The notes beneath the pieces are model-generated. The model ran no database searches. It saw only the letters and a list, made by a program, of their open reading frames with translations, and had not been told where the DNA came from. Shown here piece after piece: positions 7,693 through 15,979 of a stretch of DNA of 32,324 nt. The DNA comes from Coneutiohabitans thermophilus. GTDB taxonomy: Bacteria > Zhuqueibacterota > Zhuqueibacteria > Zhuqueibacterales > Zhuqueibacteraceae. The position numbers were made by a program, and so were the translations under genes. The DNA is taken from NCBI GenBank assembly GCA_034505235.1, contig JAPDQY010000056.1, forward strand, positions 1-32,324, written 5' to 3'. Numbering within the stretch: position 1 is the first letter of the stretch; every line of letters starts with the position of its first letter.

Positions 7693-8568
7693 GTGCAGAA
7701 CATCATACAGGTGAAATTCAAAGAGCAGCGCAAGGGCTATTATCAGAACCCCGAGCAGTACCCCATTCGGGTGAATGACTTCGTGATCGTCGAGGCCGAG
7801 AAGGGGGAGGATCTCGGCGTGGTCAAGTTCGTCGGTCTGCCGCCCAACCACCTGCTCTCCGAAAACGAAGCGCTGCGCCGCGTGCTGCGCAAGGCGACCG
7901 ATGCCGATCTCGTGCGCAGCCGCAGCAATCGCATGCTGGAGAAGAAGGCCTTCGAAACCTGCCGGCAAAAGATCGTGACCCACTCGCTCGACATGAAGCT
8001 GGTGGGCTGTGAATACCAGTTCGACGGCAACAAAATCACCTTCTACTTCACCGCCGAAAAGCGCGTCGATTTCCGCGAGCTGGTGAAAGACCTGGCCGCG
8101 GAATACCGCACCCGCATCGAGCTGCGCCAGATCGGGGTGCGGGATGAAGCCAAGCGCCTGGACGGCTACGGGGTGTGCGGCCGCCGGCTGTGCTGCTCCT
8201 CCTGGATCGACCAGTTTGCGCCCATCACCACCCAGGCCGCCAAAGAGCAAAACCTGCCGCTCAACCCCAACAAACTCGCCGGCCTGTGCGGCCGGCTGAA
8301 ATGCTGCCTGATGTACGAACGCGAATTCTACAACCAGGCGATTGGCCGCTTCCCCGAGCTGGCCAAGGAGATCACCACTGACAAGGGCAGGGGCACGATC
8401 ATCAAGATCGACATCTTTCACGACACCATCACCGTGAAGTATCCCAACAACGAATGCGAAGTGCTGCCGCTCGCCGAAGCGCAGGACAAGGTTTACAAAT
8501 GCCAAAACGACTGCGGCCATGCCCACGGCAATCGCGAAGATTTGACGGCTGCCCTGGGCGAGGCGTGA
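7693..8568 (+). CDS. ricT: PSP1-domain regulatory protein RicT (YaaT)
   Basis: The 291-aa protein is a PSP1-domain protein of the RicT/YaaT type. In Bacillus RicT forms a complex with RicA and RicF that binds Fe-S clusters and adjusts RNase Y-dependent mRNA processing; whether partners exist here is not visible. The sequence has the family's two cysteine clusters, VCGRRLCCSSW (about residues 161-171) and LCGRLKCCLMYE (about 198-209), six cysteines in total. The GTG at 7693 has a strong GGGGAGG ribosome site 4 nt upstream, lying over the holB stop. The holB-ricT order is the same as in Bacillus (holB-yaaT), which supports both names. After it come 140 nt before metG, so metG may have its own expression signal. 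Confidence 0.93.
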   Translation: MQNIIQVKFKEQRKGYYQNPEQYPIRVNDFVIVEAEKGEDLGVVKFVGLPPNHLLSENEALRRVLRKATDADLVRSRSNRMLEKKAFETCRQKIVTHSLDMKLVGCEYQFDGNKITFYFTAEKRVDFRELVKDLAAEYRTRIELRQIGVRDEAKRLDGYGVCGRRLCCSSWIDQFAPITTQAAKEQNLPLNPNKLAGLCGRLKCCLMYEREFYNQAIGRFPELAKEITTDKGRGTIIKIDIFHDTITVKYPNNECEVLPLAEAQDKVYKCQNDCGHAHGNREDLTAALGEA

Positions 8569-8574
8569 GACATC

Positions 8575-8601
8575 GGGCGCGAGCGGTGAACGACCGCGCC
8601 C
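8575..8601 (+). other. Hairpin after ricT
   Basis: GGGCGCG (8575-8581) and CGCGCCC (8595-8601) form a 7-bp stem with a 13-nt loop just after the ricT stop codon. No T-tract follows, so it is at most a weak or factor-dependent terminator or an mRNA 3' stabilizer before metG. Confidence 0.3.
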
Positions 8602-8708
8602 GCCCAAACGCCGCCTGCCCACGCCGCTCCCGCAGCGCAGGGCGCGCCGGCGCCCGCCGTTTTCTCAGGCCCTGACCCACAACGTTTGAAATGATGAAAG
8701 AAGGTCCC

Positions 8709-10790
8709 GTGTCCGACAACCAACCCATTCTGGTCACCAGCGCGCTGCCCTATGCCAACGGCCCGTTGCACCTCGGCCACCTGGCGGGCGCCTACCTGCC
8801 CGCCGACATCTACGTCCGCTATCAGCGCCTGCAACAGCGCAATGTGCTCTATGTCTGCGGCACCGATGAACACGGCGTCGCCATCACCATCGCCGCGGAG
8901 AAACAAAACAAGACACCGCAGGAAATCGCCGACTACTACCATGTCCTGATTCGCGACGCGCTGGCGGGCATGGGCATGAGCTTCGACATCTTCTCGCGCA
9001 CCACCGAGCCGGTGCACATCGAGCAAACCCAGGAGTTTTTCCTGCGGCTGCTGCACCAGGGGCTGGTGGTCGAGAAATCCGAACGCCAGTTTTATTGTGT
9101 CACCTGCAGACGCTTCCTGCCCGACCGCTACGTCGAGGGCACCTGCCCGCATTGCGGCAGGCCCGGCGCGCGCGGCGATCAATGCGAGAATTGCGGCAAG
9201 TGGATCGAACAATTGCAACTGCGCGAGCCGCGCTGCGTGGTGTGCGGCTCGGCACCGGAAATCCGCGACACCCGCCACTTTTACATTCCGCTCGGCAGGT
9301 TCCAGGACCGCCTGCGCGCCTGGCTTGACACCAAAACCCACTGGCGCGAAAACGTCCGCAACTTCTGTTACGGCTGGCTCCGGGAAGGCCTGGAGGATCG
9401 CGCCATCACCCGCGATCTCACCTGGGGGGTGCCGGTGCCGCATCCCGGCTATGAAGGCAAGGTGCTCTACGTCTGGTTCGACGCTCCCATCGGCTACATC
9501 TCCGCCACCCGCGTATGGGCCCGCAAAACCGGCCGGCCGGACGCCTGGAAGGACTACTGGCTCAATCCCAACACCAAACTCGTCCACTTCATCGGCAAGG
9601 ACAACATCGTGTTTCACGCCATTGTCTGGCCGGCCATGCTGATGGGCCAGGAGGGCTACGTGCTGCCGGCGGACATTCCCGCCAATGAGTTTCTCAATTT
9701 CGCAGGCTACAAATTTTCCAAGAGCCGCGGCATCGGCGTGCTGCTGCACGAGTATCTCGAAAAATTTCCACCCGACCCGTTGCGCTACACCCTCGCCGTC
9801 AACCTGCCGGAGACCAGGGACACCGATTTCTTCTGGAACGATCTGCAAACCCGCAACAACAGCGAGCTCGCCGACATCCTCGGCAACTTCATCAACCGCA
9901 CGCTCACTTTTGCGCAGCGCCATTTCGACAATCACGTGCCGCCGGCGCAGGAACTGACAGAGAACGACCGCCGCATGCTCGCCCTGCTGCAAGCCTGGCC
10001 GGAGAAACTGGCGGCGGCGTATGAAAACTACGAAATCCGCCGCGCCACCAGGGAATTCATGGATCTTGCCCGCGAGGCCAACAAATACTTCAACGATGAA
10101 GAACCCTGGCGCACACTCAAGCAGGACCGCCGCCGCTGTGCCACCACCATTCACGTCAGCCTGCAGGTGTGCAAGGCTCTGGCGGTGCTGATGTGCCCGA
10201 CCCTGCCGTTTTCCGCGGCACGCGTGTGGCGCATGCTCGGTTTGCCCGGTGAGGTGACCAAACAAGTGTGGCTGAAAACGCCGTCCGAGCCGTTTCCCGC
10301 CAGCCATCGCCTGGGCACGCCCGAGATTCTTTTCACCAAAATCGAAGACAAGGACATTGCGCCGGAACAGGAAAAACTGGAAAGGGCCATTCGCATGATC
10401 CCACCTGCCGAAACCGCCGCCACCACGACCACGGCCCCGCAGGCCGACAAACCCACGGCACCGGCGCTCATCTCCCTGGAGACTTTCCGGCAAATCGATT
10501 TGCGCGTGGCCGAAGTCCTGGCTGCGGAGCGCGTGCCCAAAGCCGACAAGCTGCTCAAGCTCAAGGTGCGCCTCGGCGCGGAAGAGCGCCAGCTCGTGGC
10601 CGGCATTGCGCAGCATTATGCCCCCGAATCCCTCCCCGGGAGAAAAGTCGTGATCGTGGCCAACCTCGAGCCAGCCCAAATTCGCGGCCTGGAATCGCAG
10701 GGCATGATTCTCGCGGCCTCGACGGAGGACGGCGCACTGAGCATCATCTCTCCCGAACGCGAGATCGCCAGCGGTGCGAAGGTGAAGTGA
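8709..10790 (+). CDS. metG: Methionyl-tRNA synthetase with C-terminal tRNA-binding domain
   Basis: This enzyme charges tRNA-Met with methionine. The N-terminal class I catalytic core starts at TSALPYANGPLHLGHLAG, where HLGH is the HIGH signature. A zinc knuckle insert with four CxxC pairs follows (CVTC, CPHC, CENC, CVVC; about residues 132-178), the fully metal-binding E. coli-like form. The KMSKS loop is present as KFSKSRG (about 335). After the anticodon-binding helical domain and a Thr/Ala-rich linker, the last 105 residues are an EMAP/Trbp111-like tRNA-binding domain (IDLRVAEV, ADKLLKLKV, VAGIAQHYAPE). The GTG at 8709 is chosen because GAAAGAAGG precedes it by 4 nt and the family motif follows within about 8 residues; an ATG at 8691 is also in frame. 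Length (693 aa) is normal. Confidence 0.96.
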   Translation: MSDNQPILVTSALPYANGPLHLGHLAGAYLPADIYVRYQRLQQRNVLYVCGTDEHGVAITIAAEKQNKTPQEIADYYHVLIRDALAGMGMSFDIFSRTTEPVHIEQTQEFFLRLLHQGLVVEKSERQFYCVTCRRFLPDRYVEGTCPHCGRPGARGDQCENCGKWIEQLQLREPRCVVCGSAPEIRDTRHFYIPLGRFQDRLRAWLDTKTHWRENVRNFCYGWLREGLEDRAITRDLTWGVPVPHPGYEGKVLYVWFDAPIGYISATRVWARKTGRPDAWKDYWLNPNTKLVHFIGKDNIVFHAIVWPAMLMGQEGYVLPADIPANEFLNFAGYKFSKSRGIGVLLHEYLEKFPPDPLRYTLAVNLPETRDTDFFWNDLQTRNNSELADILGNFINRTLTFAQRHFDNHVPPAQELTENDRRMLALLQAWPEKLAAAYENYEIRRATREFMDLAREANKYFNDEEPWRTLKQDRRRCATTIHVSLQVCKALAVLMCPTLPFSAARVWRMLGLPGEVTKQVWLKTPSEPFPASHRLGTPEILFTKIEDKDIAPEQEKLERAIRMIPPAETAATTTTAPQADKPTAPALISLETFRQIDLRVAEVLAAERVPKADKLLKLKVRLGAEERQLVAGIAQHYAPESLPGRKVVIVANLEPAQIRGLESQGMILAASTEDGALSIISPEREIASGAKVK

Positions 10791-10889
10791 TCGAACGCGC
10801 GACCGGCGGGGGCGGCCAGCATCGCGCCCTGCCGGTTCGCTTGCGACAAGCTGTCTGCCTGGCAACCGCAACCAAAGCAAGGGGGTGTC

Positions 10890-11078
10890 ATGGTTCCCGA
10901 CGACCTGACAGGTCTTTTCCGCGAAAAGCTGCGCGACCTGGCCAAAACGCAAAAGTATGCCCGCCGTTTTACCCCTGAAGAAGAAGAGCGCGTATGCCGC
11001 GCCTTCGCCCTGGCCTTGGAAAATCCCTCCCTTTCCGCAACCCTGCTGTACGCATTGCTCACGGGGGAAAGAGCATGA
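10890..11078 (+). CDS. Small helical protein of unknown function, coupled to Rad50-like ATPase
   Basis: I do not recognise this 62-aa protein. It is charged and predicted almost wholly helical from its composition: an N-terminal amphipathic stretch (DLTGLFREKLRDLAKTQK), a Lys/Arg/Glu-rich middle and a Leu-rich C-terminal helix (LSATLLYALLTGE). No signal peptide or membrane segment is visible. It is probably real: the ATG at 10890 follows an AAGGGGG ribosome site, and its TGA overlaps the ATG of the next gene (ATGA), so the two are translationally coupled. The coupling suggests a small partner or regulator of the ATPase (inference). It is 100 nt downstream of metG, which may or may not be co-transcribed. 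Confidence 0.7.
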   Translation: MVPDDLTGLFREKLRDLAKTQKYARRFTPEEEERVCRAFALALENPSLSATLLYALLTGERA

Positions 11079-12880
11079 CGCTCGAAAAAATCATCGTCAA
11101 AAATCTCGGGCCCCATCGCGAGCTGCGCCAATTCGAGCTGGGCGGTTTGACCGTTTTTTACGGCGCGAATTTCTCCGGCAAAACGACTCTGGCCAGGGCC
11201 GTGTATTTTGCCCTCACTGGCAGGGCGCTCACCACCGGCCTCAAGCCGCCGGCACTGGCGAGTGCGAATGCCGCCAGCGGCACCGTGGGGTTGTTCTACC
11301 AGCACCAACAAAAAAGATTTCGACTCTACCGTTCCACCAGAGGCGATCTGCAGATTGAGCAGGCTGATCATGAAAAATGGCAGCGTTGTGACGAGGGCGC
11401 AGATTTCCTGCCCGCGCTCAATTTTCAGCAGTGGCGCCTGGGGTGTTTCCTGCACGAAGATGAGCTGGGCGAATTTCTCGTGCAAACACCGGCCAGCCGC
11501 CGCGAGTTGCTGAATCAATTGCTCGGCGTCGAGTCGCTGCTGCAGGTGCAGGAGCTTTTCATTCAAGTGCGGCGGCTGGCCAAACGCCGCGAGAGAACCG
11601 CGACCGGCTTGCAGGAGAGCCTGCGGCTGGAGGGCCTGGCGGATCGTGCCGTTGAATTGCAGGTGGCGAAAAGTGCCGTGGCAAAAGTGGAAGCGCGCCT
11701 TCAGGCTTTCCCGGAAACCACGCCGGCGACGGGGCCCGACGAACGGCTGCGCCGGAGCTGGGAACAGGCCAGGGCGGCGGCGCAAACACGGCTCGCGCAT
11801 TTGCAGCAGCAACTCGAGTCGGTGCGCGCCGGCTTCACCCAGCGCGACGAACTGGCCGCGCTCTTGCAACAAAGCATGCAGCACTTGTCACAGCGCGACG
11901 CTGCACTGCGCGAGCTGGAAAGCCGCACCGAGTTGCGCATCGCGCTGACGGGCCGGCTTCGGCAGGTCGAGGAATTGGTGGCGGCTCTGCAAGGCTGGCA
12001 GGGCCGCGAAACGTGTCCCACATGTCAGCAACCACTCGCGCCGGCGACGGTCGAAAAGCTGCTGGCCGACTATCGCACCAAACACGAGGCCCTTGCGCGC
12101 GAACGCGAGTATGCTGCAGCCAAAGAGCATGAAGCGCGCGAAACCGTGTGCTTGCTGGACGAGCTGGCCCGCAAGCAGGCCGAACTCGAGCAACGGCTGC
12201 AGCGATGGCAACAACTCGAGGCGGAAATTGCCCTGGCGCAGGAGGAATTGCAAACCTGGGAGGCCAGGTTGGCAACGCTGGCGCCGCCCTCTCCCGCTGA
12301 CGAAACCCGCGGGCAATTGCAACAAGAATTGGAAGCCCTTCGCCGCCAACTGGCCGAACTGGAACGCCAGCAGATGCTGTACGAGCAGCGCCATCAGGCG
12401 ATTATGTCGGCCAACCGCCAGGTGGAAAGCGTCACCCGCCACCGCCGGTTGAGCGAATGGGCCGCCGAAGCTGTTGCGCGCACGGTGCAATCCGTTGTCG
12501 GCATCTCGTTGAAAAAAGCCGATGCCGAAATCGCGGCCTGCCTGCAAAACTTCGGCTGCTTTCGCGCCCAGCCGCAGAAAATCGATTTGGAAAAGTCGCA
12601 ACTGCTGCCCGATGTCGACGGCAGGGCTTTGCCCACGCTTTCCGGCAGCGAGAAGACAATTCTTTATCTCAGCATGAAAATTGCGCTCTCGCGCCTGATG
12701 CCGGGCGCGGATTTCCTGCTGCTCGACGATCCCACCCTGCTTCTCGACGAAACGCGGCGCGGGCGGCTGCGTGATTATTTTTTGCGCCTGCTTCCCGAAA
12801 AGCAAATCATCATTTTCACCGGCGATCGCGGCTTTGCGGAGCAGTTTGCCAATGCCAGACGAATTGATTTGAGCTCGTAG
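11075..12880 (+). CDS. Short Rad50/SbcC-like ATPase with zinc hook
   Basis: This 601-aa protein has the Rad50/SbcC plan at reduced size. An N-terminal ATPase half carries Walker A, GANFSGKT (residues 30-37), then a long Gln/Glu/Arg-rich coiled coil interrupted near its middle by a zinc hook, CPTCQQPL (about 314-321). The C-terminal half has the ABC signature LSGSEKTIL (about 521-529) and Walker B FLLLDDPT (about 546-553), in which Asp replaces the usual catalytic Glu, as in RecF-like proteins. The coiled-coil arms are about 170-200 residues each, much shorter than in SbcC (about 1000 aa total). No SbcD/Mre11-type nuclease is adjacent; the only linked gene is the 62-aa protein upstream. Likely roles are DNA repair, end tethering or phage defence (inference). 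The ATG at 11075 is preceded by GGGGGAAAGAG. Confidence 0.85.
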   Translation: MTLEKIIVKNLGPHRELRQFELGGLTVFYGANFSGKTTLARAVYFALTGRALTTGLKPPALASANAASGTVGLFYQHQQKRFRLYRSTRGDLQIEQADHEKWQRCDEGADFLPALNFQQWRLGCFLHEDELGEFLVQTPASRRELLNQLLGVESLLQVQELFIQVRRLAKRRERTATGLQESLRLEGLADRAVELQVAKSAVAKVEARLQAFPETTPATGPDERLRRSWEQARAAAQTRLAHLQQQLESVRAGFTQRDELAALLQQSMQHLSQRDAALRELESRTELRIALTGRLRQVEELVAALQGWQGRETCPTCQQPLAPATVEKLLADYRTKHEALAREREYAAAKEHEARETVCLLDELARKQAELEQRLQRWQQLEAEIALAQEELQTWEARLATLAPPSPADETRGQLQQELEALRRQLAELERQQMLYEQRHQAIMSANRQVESVTRHRRLSEWAAEAVARTVQSVVGISLKKADAEIAACLQNFGCFRAQPQKIDLEKSQLLPDVDGRALPTLSGSEKTILYLSMKIALSRLMPGADFLLLDDPTLLLDETRRGRLRDYFLRLLPEKQIIIFTGDRGFAEQFANARRIDLSS

Positions 12881-13121
12881 TGTCGTCTTTGGACGTGAAG
12901 TGCCGCAAGGCAAAAAGAATTGGCGGTCGCCTGCTGATCGGTGCGGCTCACCCCTGGCGCGGCACGCGGTCACAACCGAATTTTCCGGACACTGAGCGCT
13001 GCCGATTCACACCGATTTTATCCGCGGTAATCTCCCCGTGTCCTGCCAATCTTCACGGTCAGGATGATGTTTTCAGGATAACGGGCATGTCTGTGTGCCC
13101 CCCCACGATGACAATCTAACG

Positions 13122-13154
13122 CAGACATGCTGTCTGTTGCAGGCCGGAAGCCTG
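13122..13154. repeat. Double small palindrome, dispersed-repeat-like
   Basis: Two hairpins are side by side: CAGACA-TGC-TGTCTG (13122-13136) and CAGGC-CGGAA-GCCTG (13140-13154). The second is of the kind of short palindrome often scattered in intergenic DNA of large environmental genomes. Only one copy is visible in this window, so membership of a repeat family is inference. Confidence 0.4.
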
Positions 13155-13539
13155 TGCGAGCGGCATTGCCGTCGCAAATGAGAGTTCGTGCAGGCTCAAG
13201 ATGCCATTTCCCGGAGATTTGTTTTGGGCGGCTGTGACACAGCAAACGCTCTCCCCAGTGCCATCTTTTTTCACGACGAGACAGCAGCAGTAATAGAAAT
13301 TTGAAATCTCACACCTTCATTCTCATTCCCCTGTATCCCCAAAACTCACACTGCAGCCGGTCGGAGCGAGCAAACAGGTGCACTTGCACGCCCTCCGCCG
13401 CGCCTGCCCCGGCCCCGTTGTGTGCCAGGCGGTGCCGCGGGCAAGGGTCGGAGTGAATACCGCTCATGAAATCAGGTCATGGCTTGCAGTGTGCCGACAT
13501 GCCCTCAATACTTCGCTTTTCACAGCCTTCCCCGCGTTA

Positions 13540-13573
13540 GGATTCCTATTTTGTTGGGATTCCTATTTTTGCT
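13540..13573 (+). repeat. Two-copy tandem repeat, 17-bp period
   Basis: GGATTCCTATTTT occurs at 13540-13552 and again at 13557-13569, a direct repeat with 17-bp period in an AT-rich island. Two copies only; it is not a CRISPR array. Confidence 0.7.
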
Positions 13574-13893
13574 GAAATGGCCTCTGCACTTACGCGCAAT
13601 GCCAGTATAGAAAATCAGATGCTCGTTCATGGAACGGCCGCCGGTTGTGGGGTTCCCGTTGCTCTCACTGGTGCCGTCGGCCGGTAACATCAGCATAGGC
13701 TTGCCTGACCTGGATTTGCCATGTGGAGTATGGCAAAAACTTTCTTTTGATACAGCCGGGTAATTGTCATGGTCATTCCCCGTGTCCGGCTGCTACACCT
13801 GTGAATCGTAAAAAAATCTGCGTGCAGGAGTCTGTCGCTGAAAAGCTGATAGTCGCTGCCTCTTGGGGTCAGAAATTGCATGCTGCAAAACTT

Positions 13894-13970
13894 TGCGGCT
13901 GAGATGTATTGGGAAATTCCAGCCGCATTTTTCAGGATGGTGTGCGGCACTTTTGCTGTCGGTGACAGCA
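13894..13970 (+). other. Overlapping alternative hairpins (possible structured RNA)
   Basis: TGCGGCT (13894-13900) can pair with AGCCGCA (13921-13927), and the same middle segment can instead pair with TGCGGC (13943-13948). A third, compact hairpin, TGCTGTC-GGT-GACAGCA (13954-13970), follows at once. Mutually exclusive pairing is a feature of attenuators and riboswitch-like leaders, but this lies about 430 nt upstream of the next start codon and matches no RNA family I recognise. Confidence 0.35.
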
Positions 13971-14402
13971 GCATGACTCCGGGTGCAATCACAGAAATTC
14001 CGGATCGTCATCTGGTTTCAATTGGCCCGCAAAGAGGACGACGCCGGAATAAAAAATTGCCGCATATCCGAAAACGATCAAGGTTGCTCCGCTTTTGATC
14101 AAGCGCCCGGCAAAACCCGGCCGGAAGGACAAAGTTCAAAGATGATTGCGTGCACGCCGAACAATTATCCCCCGACCGGCAGCGCCGCGCTGGACAAACC
14201 GGGAATCCGTCCCAATCACAAATCTCACAGGAGCCGGGTACAAACTGCAACAAGAGGGGAAATTCGCGGCAAGCATGCTGCAGAAGACAGGCAGGGTGGT
14301 TTGACAATGATCAAAAGTTTATGACGACGGCGTGACAGGCGGCTGACAATGTTTTCAATCATCTCAGTTGTTTCGCACGCAATCACAAGGGAGATGTTTG
14401 TC

Positions 14403-15893
14403 ATGAGAAAAATGATTTGCCGTTACCGGGACTTCGCATGTTTCACGCTTGCAGGCATTTTCTGTCTTTTGAGTTTTTCCAATTTGACGGTGCTGGCAGC
14501 CGAATCGGAAGGGCAGCAGGGCGGCCGCCGCACCGCCTCGACCATGAGCGAAGTCAACGCCATTTTGCGATCGGTTGATTTTGAAGTTCTGCTGCGGACC
14601 GACACGGAAATCAGCAAGGGCATTGGTGCGATGGAGGGAAGTTATTTGCTGCCACTGACCAATTATCTGGATTTGAATTTCATCGGCGCCGGCAAGAGCG
14701 TGACACTGGATCCGGAAATCATGATTGACTTCATCGTGGAGCGCCTGGGGCGGGGGCAAAGCATCGAGACCATCGGCCTGGAATTGGTGACGGAGTTCAA
14801 AAAGTCGGGATTTGTGCGGCAAACCGCTGCGCCAGCGCCAAAAGTGAGCGATAAAGCCGAATCGGCGCAAATGCATGTCGGTGGCTTTGTCGTGGGAGAA
14901 TTGGAATACCATCAGGAGCCGGACGGCAGCTATCATCACCTGTTGGAACTCAACCAGGTCCGTATTTACTTTGCCACACAATTGAACTCCCGCGACGAGG
15001 GTACCAACCTGGGCATCCTCGCGGAATTCAATCCAGTGCCGGAGGAGGTCATTCATCAAATTGAGGAAATTGCCATTTCCAGAAATGGCATCAGCGATAC
15101 GTTGCGGCTGGCGGCCCCCGAAAGTGATGAGGTGATTCCATTCGAGCAACTTTATCTCAAAATACACAATATCGGCAAAAGCGGCGTGGCTTTGACCGTC
15201 GGGCAAATCCGGCTGCCCTTTGGAATTTGGTCGGACTACACCTCCCACCGCAATTTTTCCTCCACCAAAAACAACGTGCTGGTCAATGGGTTCGCATTGA
15301 AAAAGATCGACTTGGGTATTTTGGTGGAAAAAGTGTTTCCCGGCGGATTAGACCTGAAAGCTGCCTTGGTGCACGGCCGGCAGGGCCGTACCTCGTCGCT
15401 GAGTCGTGAGGACTTCGACAATGGAAAGGATTTTGTCGGGCGGTTTGGTTTTTCCGGCCGGCGCTTCAGCGCCGGTTTCTCCTCCTATCTCGCAGAGTTT
15501 GCAGTGAATCGCAAGGTCGCCTTTGGATTGGACTGGCAGGTATCGACGAATCGTCTCTTGCTGTCGGGCGAGGCGGTGCTGCAGAAGAACAACAGAGTCA
15601 ACACCACCTTTGCGACGAATTTTGATTTCAATACGGTTTCCTCCCGGGCAGCTTATGTCCAGTTCGATTATTTGTTGACTCCCAAATTGCACTTGTACGG
15701 GCTGTATGAAACGTGGCGTTTCCTCGCCGACGGCGCCACCATTGAAAATCCCGCCTACAAGGTTTTTCACGGGCTGCGGTATTACATTCATCCGCAATTC
15801 CGCTGGACGGTGGTCGAATTTGGCCGCATGTTCCACGAAGGGTTTGACAAGGGCAAATTGCATTTGTCCAGCCAGTTGGAGATGACATTTTGA
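14403..15893 (+). CDS. Outer-membrane porin-like beta-barrel with N-terminal helical domain
   Basis: This 496-aa protein is probably an outer-membrane barrel. A signal peptide (basic start, hydrophobic core ending SNLTVLAAES) is followed by an uncommon soluble region (about residues 45-150) that reads as helices, then by alternating strands in which short amphipathic segments and aromatic residues recur. The IRLPFGIWSDY segment (about 280) resembles the phosphate-selective or DcaP-like porin style, and the chain ends with strand LSSQLEMTF, a terminal Phe expected for BAM-dependent barrels. The ATG at 14403 is chosen because AAGGGAG lies 9 nt before it; ATGs at 14394 and 14349 are in frame but less well supported. 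It is first in a four-gene operon with a TPR protein, a second barrel and a PstS-like protein. The transported substrate is unknown. Confidence 0.75.
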   Translation: MRKMICRYRDFACFTLAGIFCLLSFSNLTVLAAESEGQQGGRRTASTMSEVNAILRSVDFEVLLRTDTEISKGIGAMEGSYLLPLTNYLDLNFIGAGKSVTLDPEIMIDFIVERLGRGQSIETIGLELVTEFKKSGFVRQTAAPAPKVSDKAESAQMHVGGFVVGELEYHQEPDGSYHHLLELNQVRIYFATQLNSRDEGTNLGILAEFNPVPEEVIHQIEEIAISRNGISDTLRLAAPESDEVIPFEQLYLKIHNIGKSGVALTVGQIRLPFGIWSDYTSHRNFSSTKNNVLVNGFALKKIDLGILVEKVFPGGLDLKAALVHGRQGRTSSLSREDFDNGKDFVGRFGFSGRRFSAGFSSYLAEFAVNRKVAFGLDWQVSTNRLLLSGEAVLQKNNRVNTTFATNFDFNTVSSRAAYVQFDYLLTPKLHLYGLYETWRFLADGATIENPAYKVFHGLRYYIHPQFRWTVVEFGRMFHEGFDKGKLHLSSQLEMTF

Positions 15894-15936
15894 TGATGGT
15901 GCATTTCGGCGTGATGCCGCATGGTTTGCGGAAAAA

Positions 15937-15949
15937 CAAAATTTAAAAG
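15937..15949 (+). repeat. 13-bp motif shared by two gene leaders (copy 1)
   Basis: CAAAATTTAAAAG occurs here, upstream of the TPR gene, and again at 17860-17872 upstream of the second barrel gene, in each case shortly before the ribosome site. It may be an AT-rich translation enhancer or coincidence. Confidence 0.4.
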
Positions 15950-15979
15950 TCACGACCCACATTCCACGTGGAGGAAGTT

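Larger units (their letters stand above)
12881..14402. other. 1.5-kb region without a convincing gene; many small inverted repeats
   Basis: No frame here has a good start, ribosome site and credible protein. The DNA looks less GC-rich than its neighbours. The left part (12981-13155) resembles dispersed intergenic repeat debris: TTTTCCGGACAC at 12981-12992 recurs in reverse complement at 32017-32028; CAGACA/TGTCTG (13122-13136) and CAGGC/GCCTG (13140-13154) are adjacent hairpins. The middle has a 17-bp tandem duplication (13540-13573) and CAGCCGG/CCGGCTG (13753-13792). The right part (13894-13970) has overlapping hairpins, and GATCAA/TTGATC lies at 14076-14100. The last 100 nt lead into the porin operon; I see no convincing sigma-70 promoter there. 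Confidence 0.6.

Noticed and set aside
8493..10952. Long open frame on the minus strand opposite metG (819 codons)
   Set aside because: It is a shadow of a clear metG; no domain is visible and the composition is that of the antisense of a GC-rich coding frame.
13540..13573. Possible CRISPR-like repeat
   Set aside because: Only two copies with 17-bp period and no spacer structure; no cas genes.
13690..13992. 100-codon minus-strand frame in the gene-free region
   Set aside because: No ribosome site, no recognisable pattern, and it crosses several inverted repeats; not supported as a gene.
14300..14330. TTGACA upstream of the porin operon as a sigma-70 promoter
   Set aside because: No -10 element at 16-18 bp; the nearest AT-rich hexamer is at 12 bp. 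The match lies in a small TTTGA/TCAAA palindrome instead.
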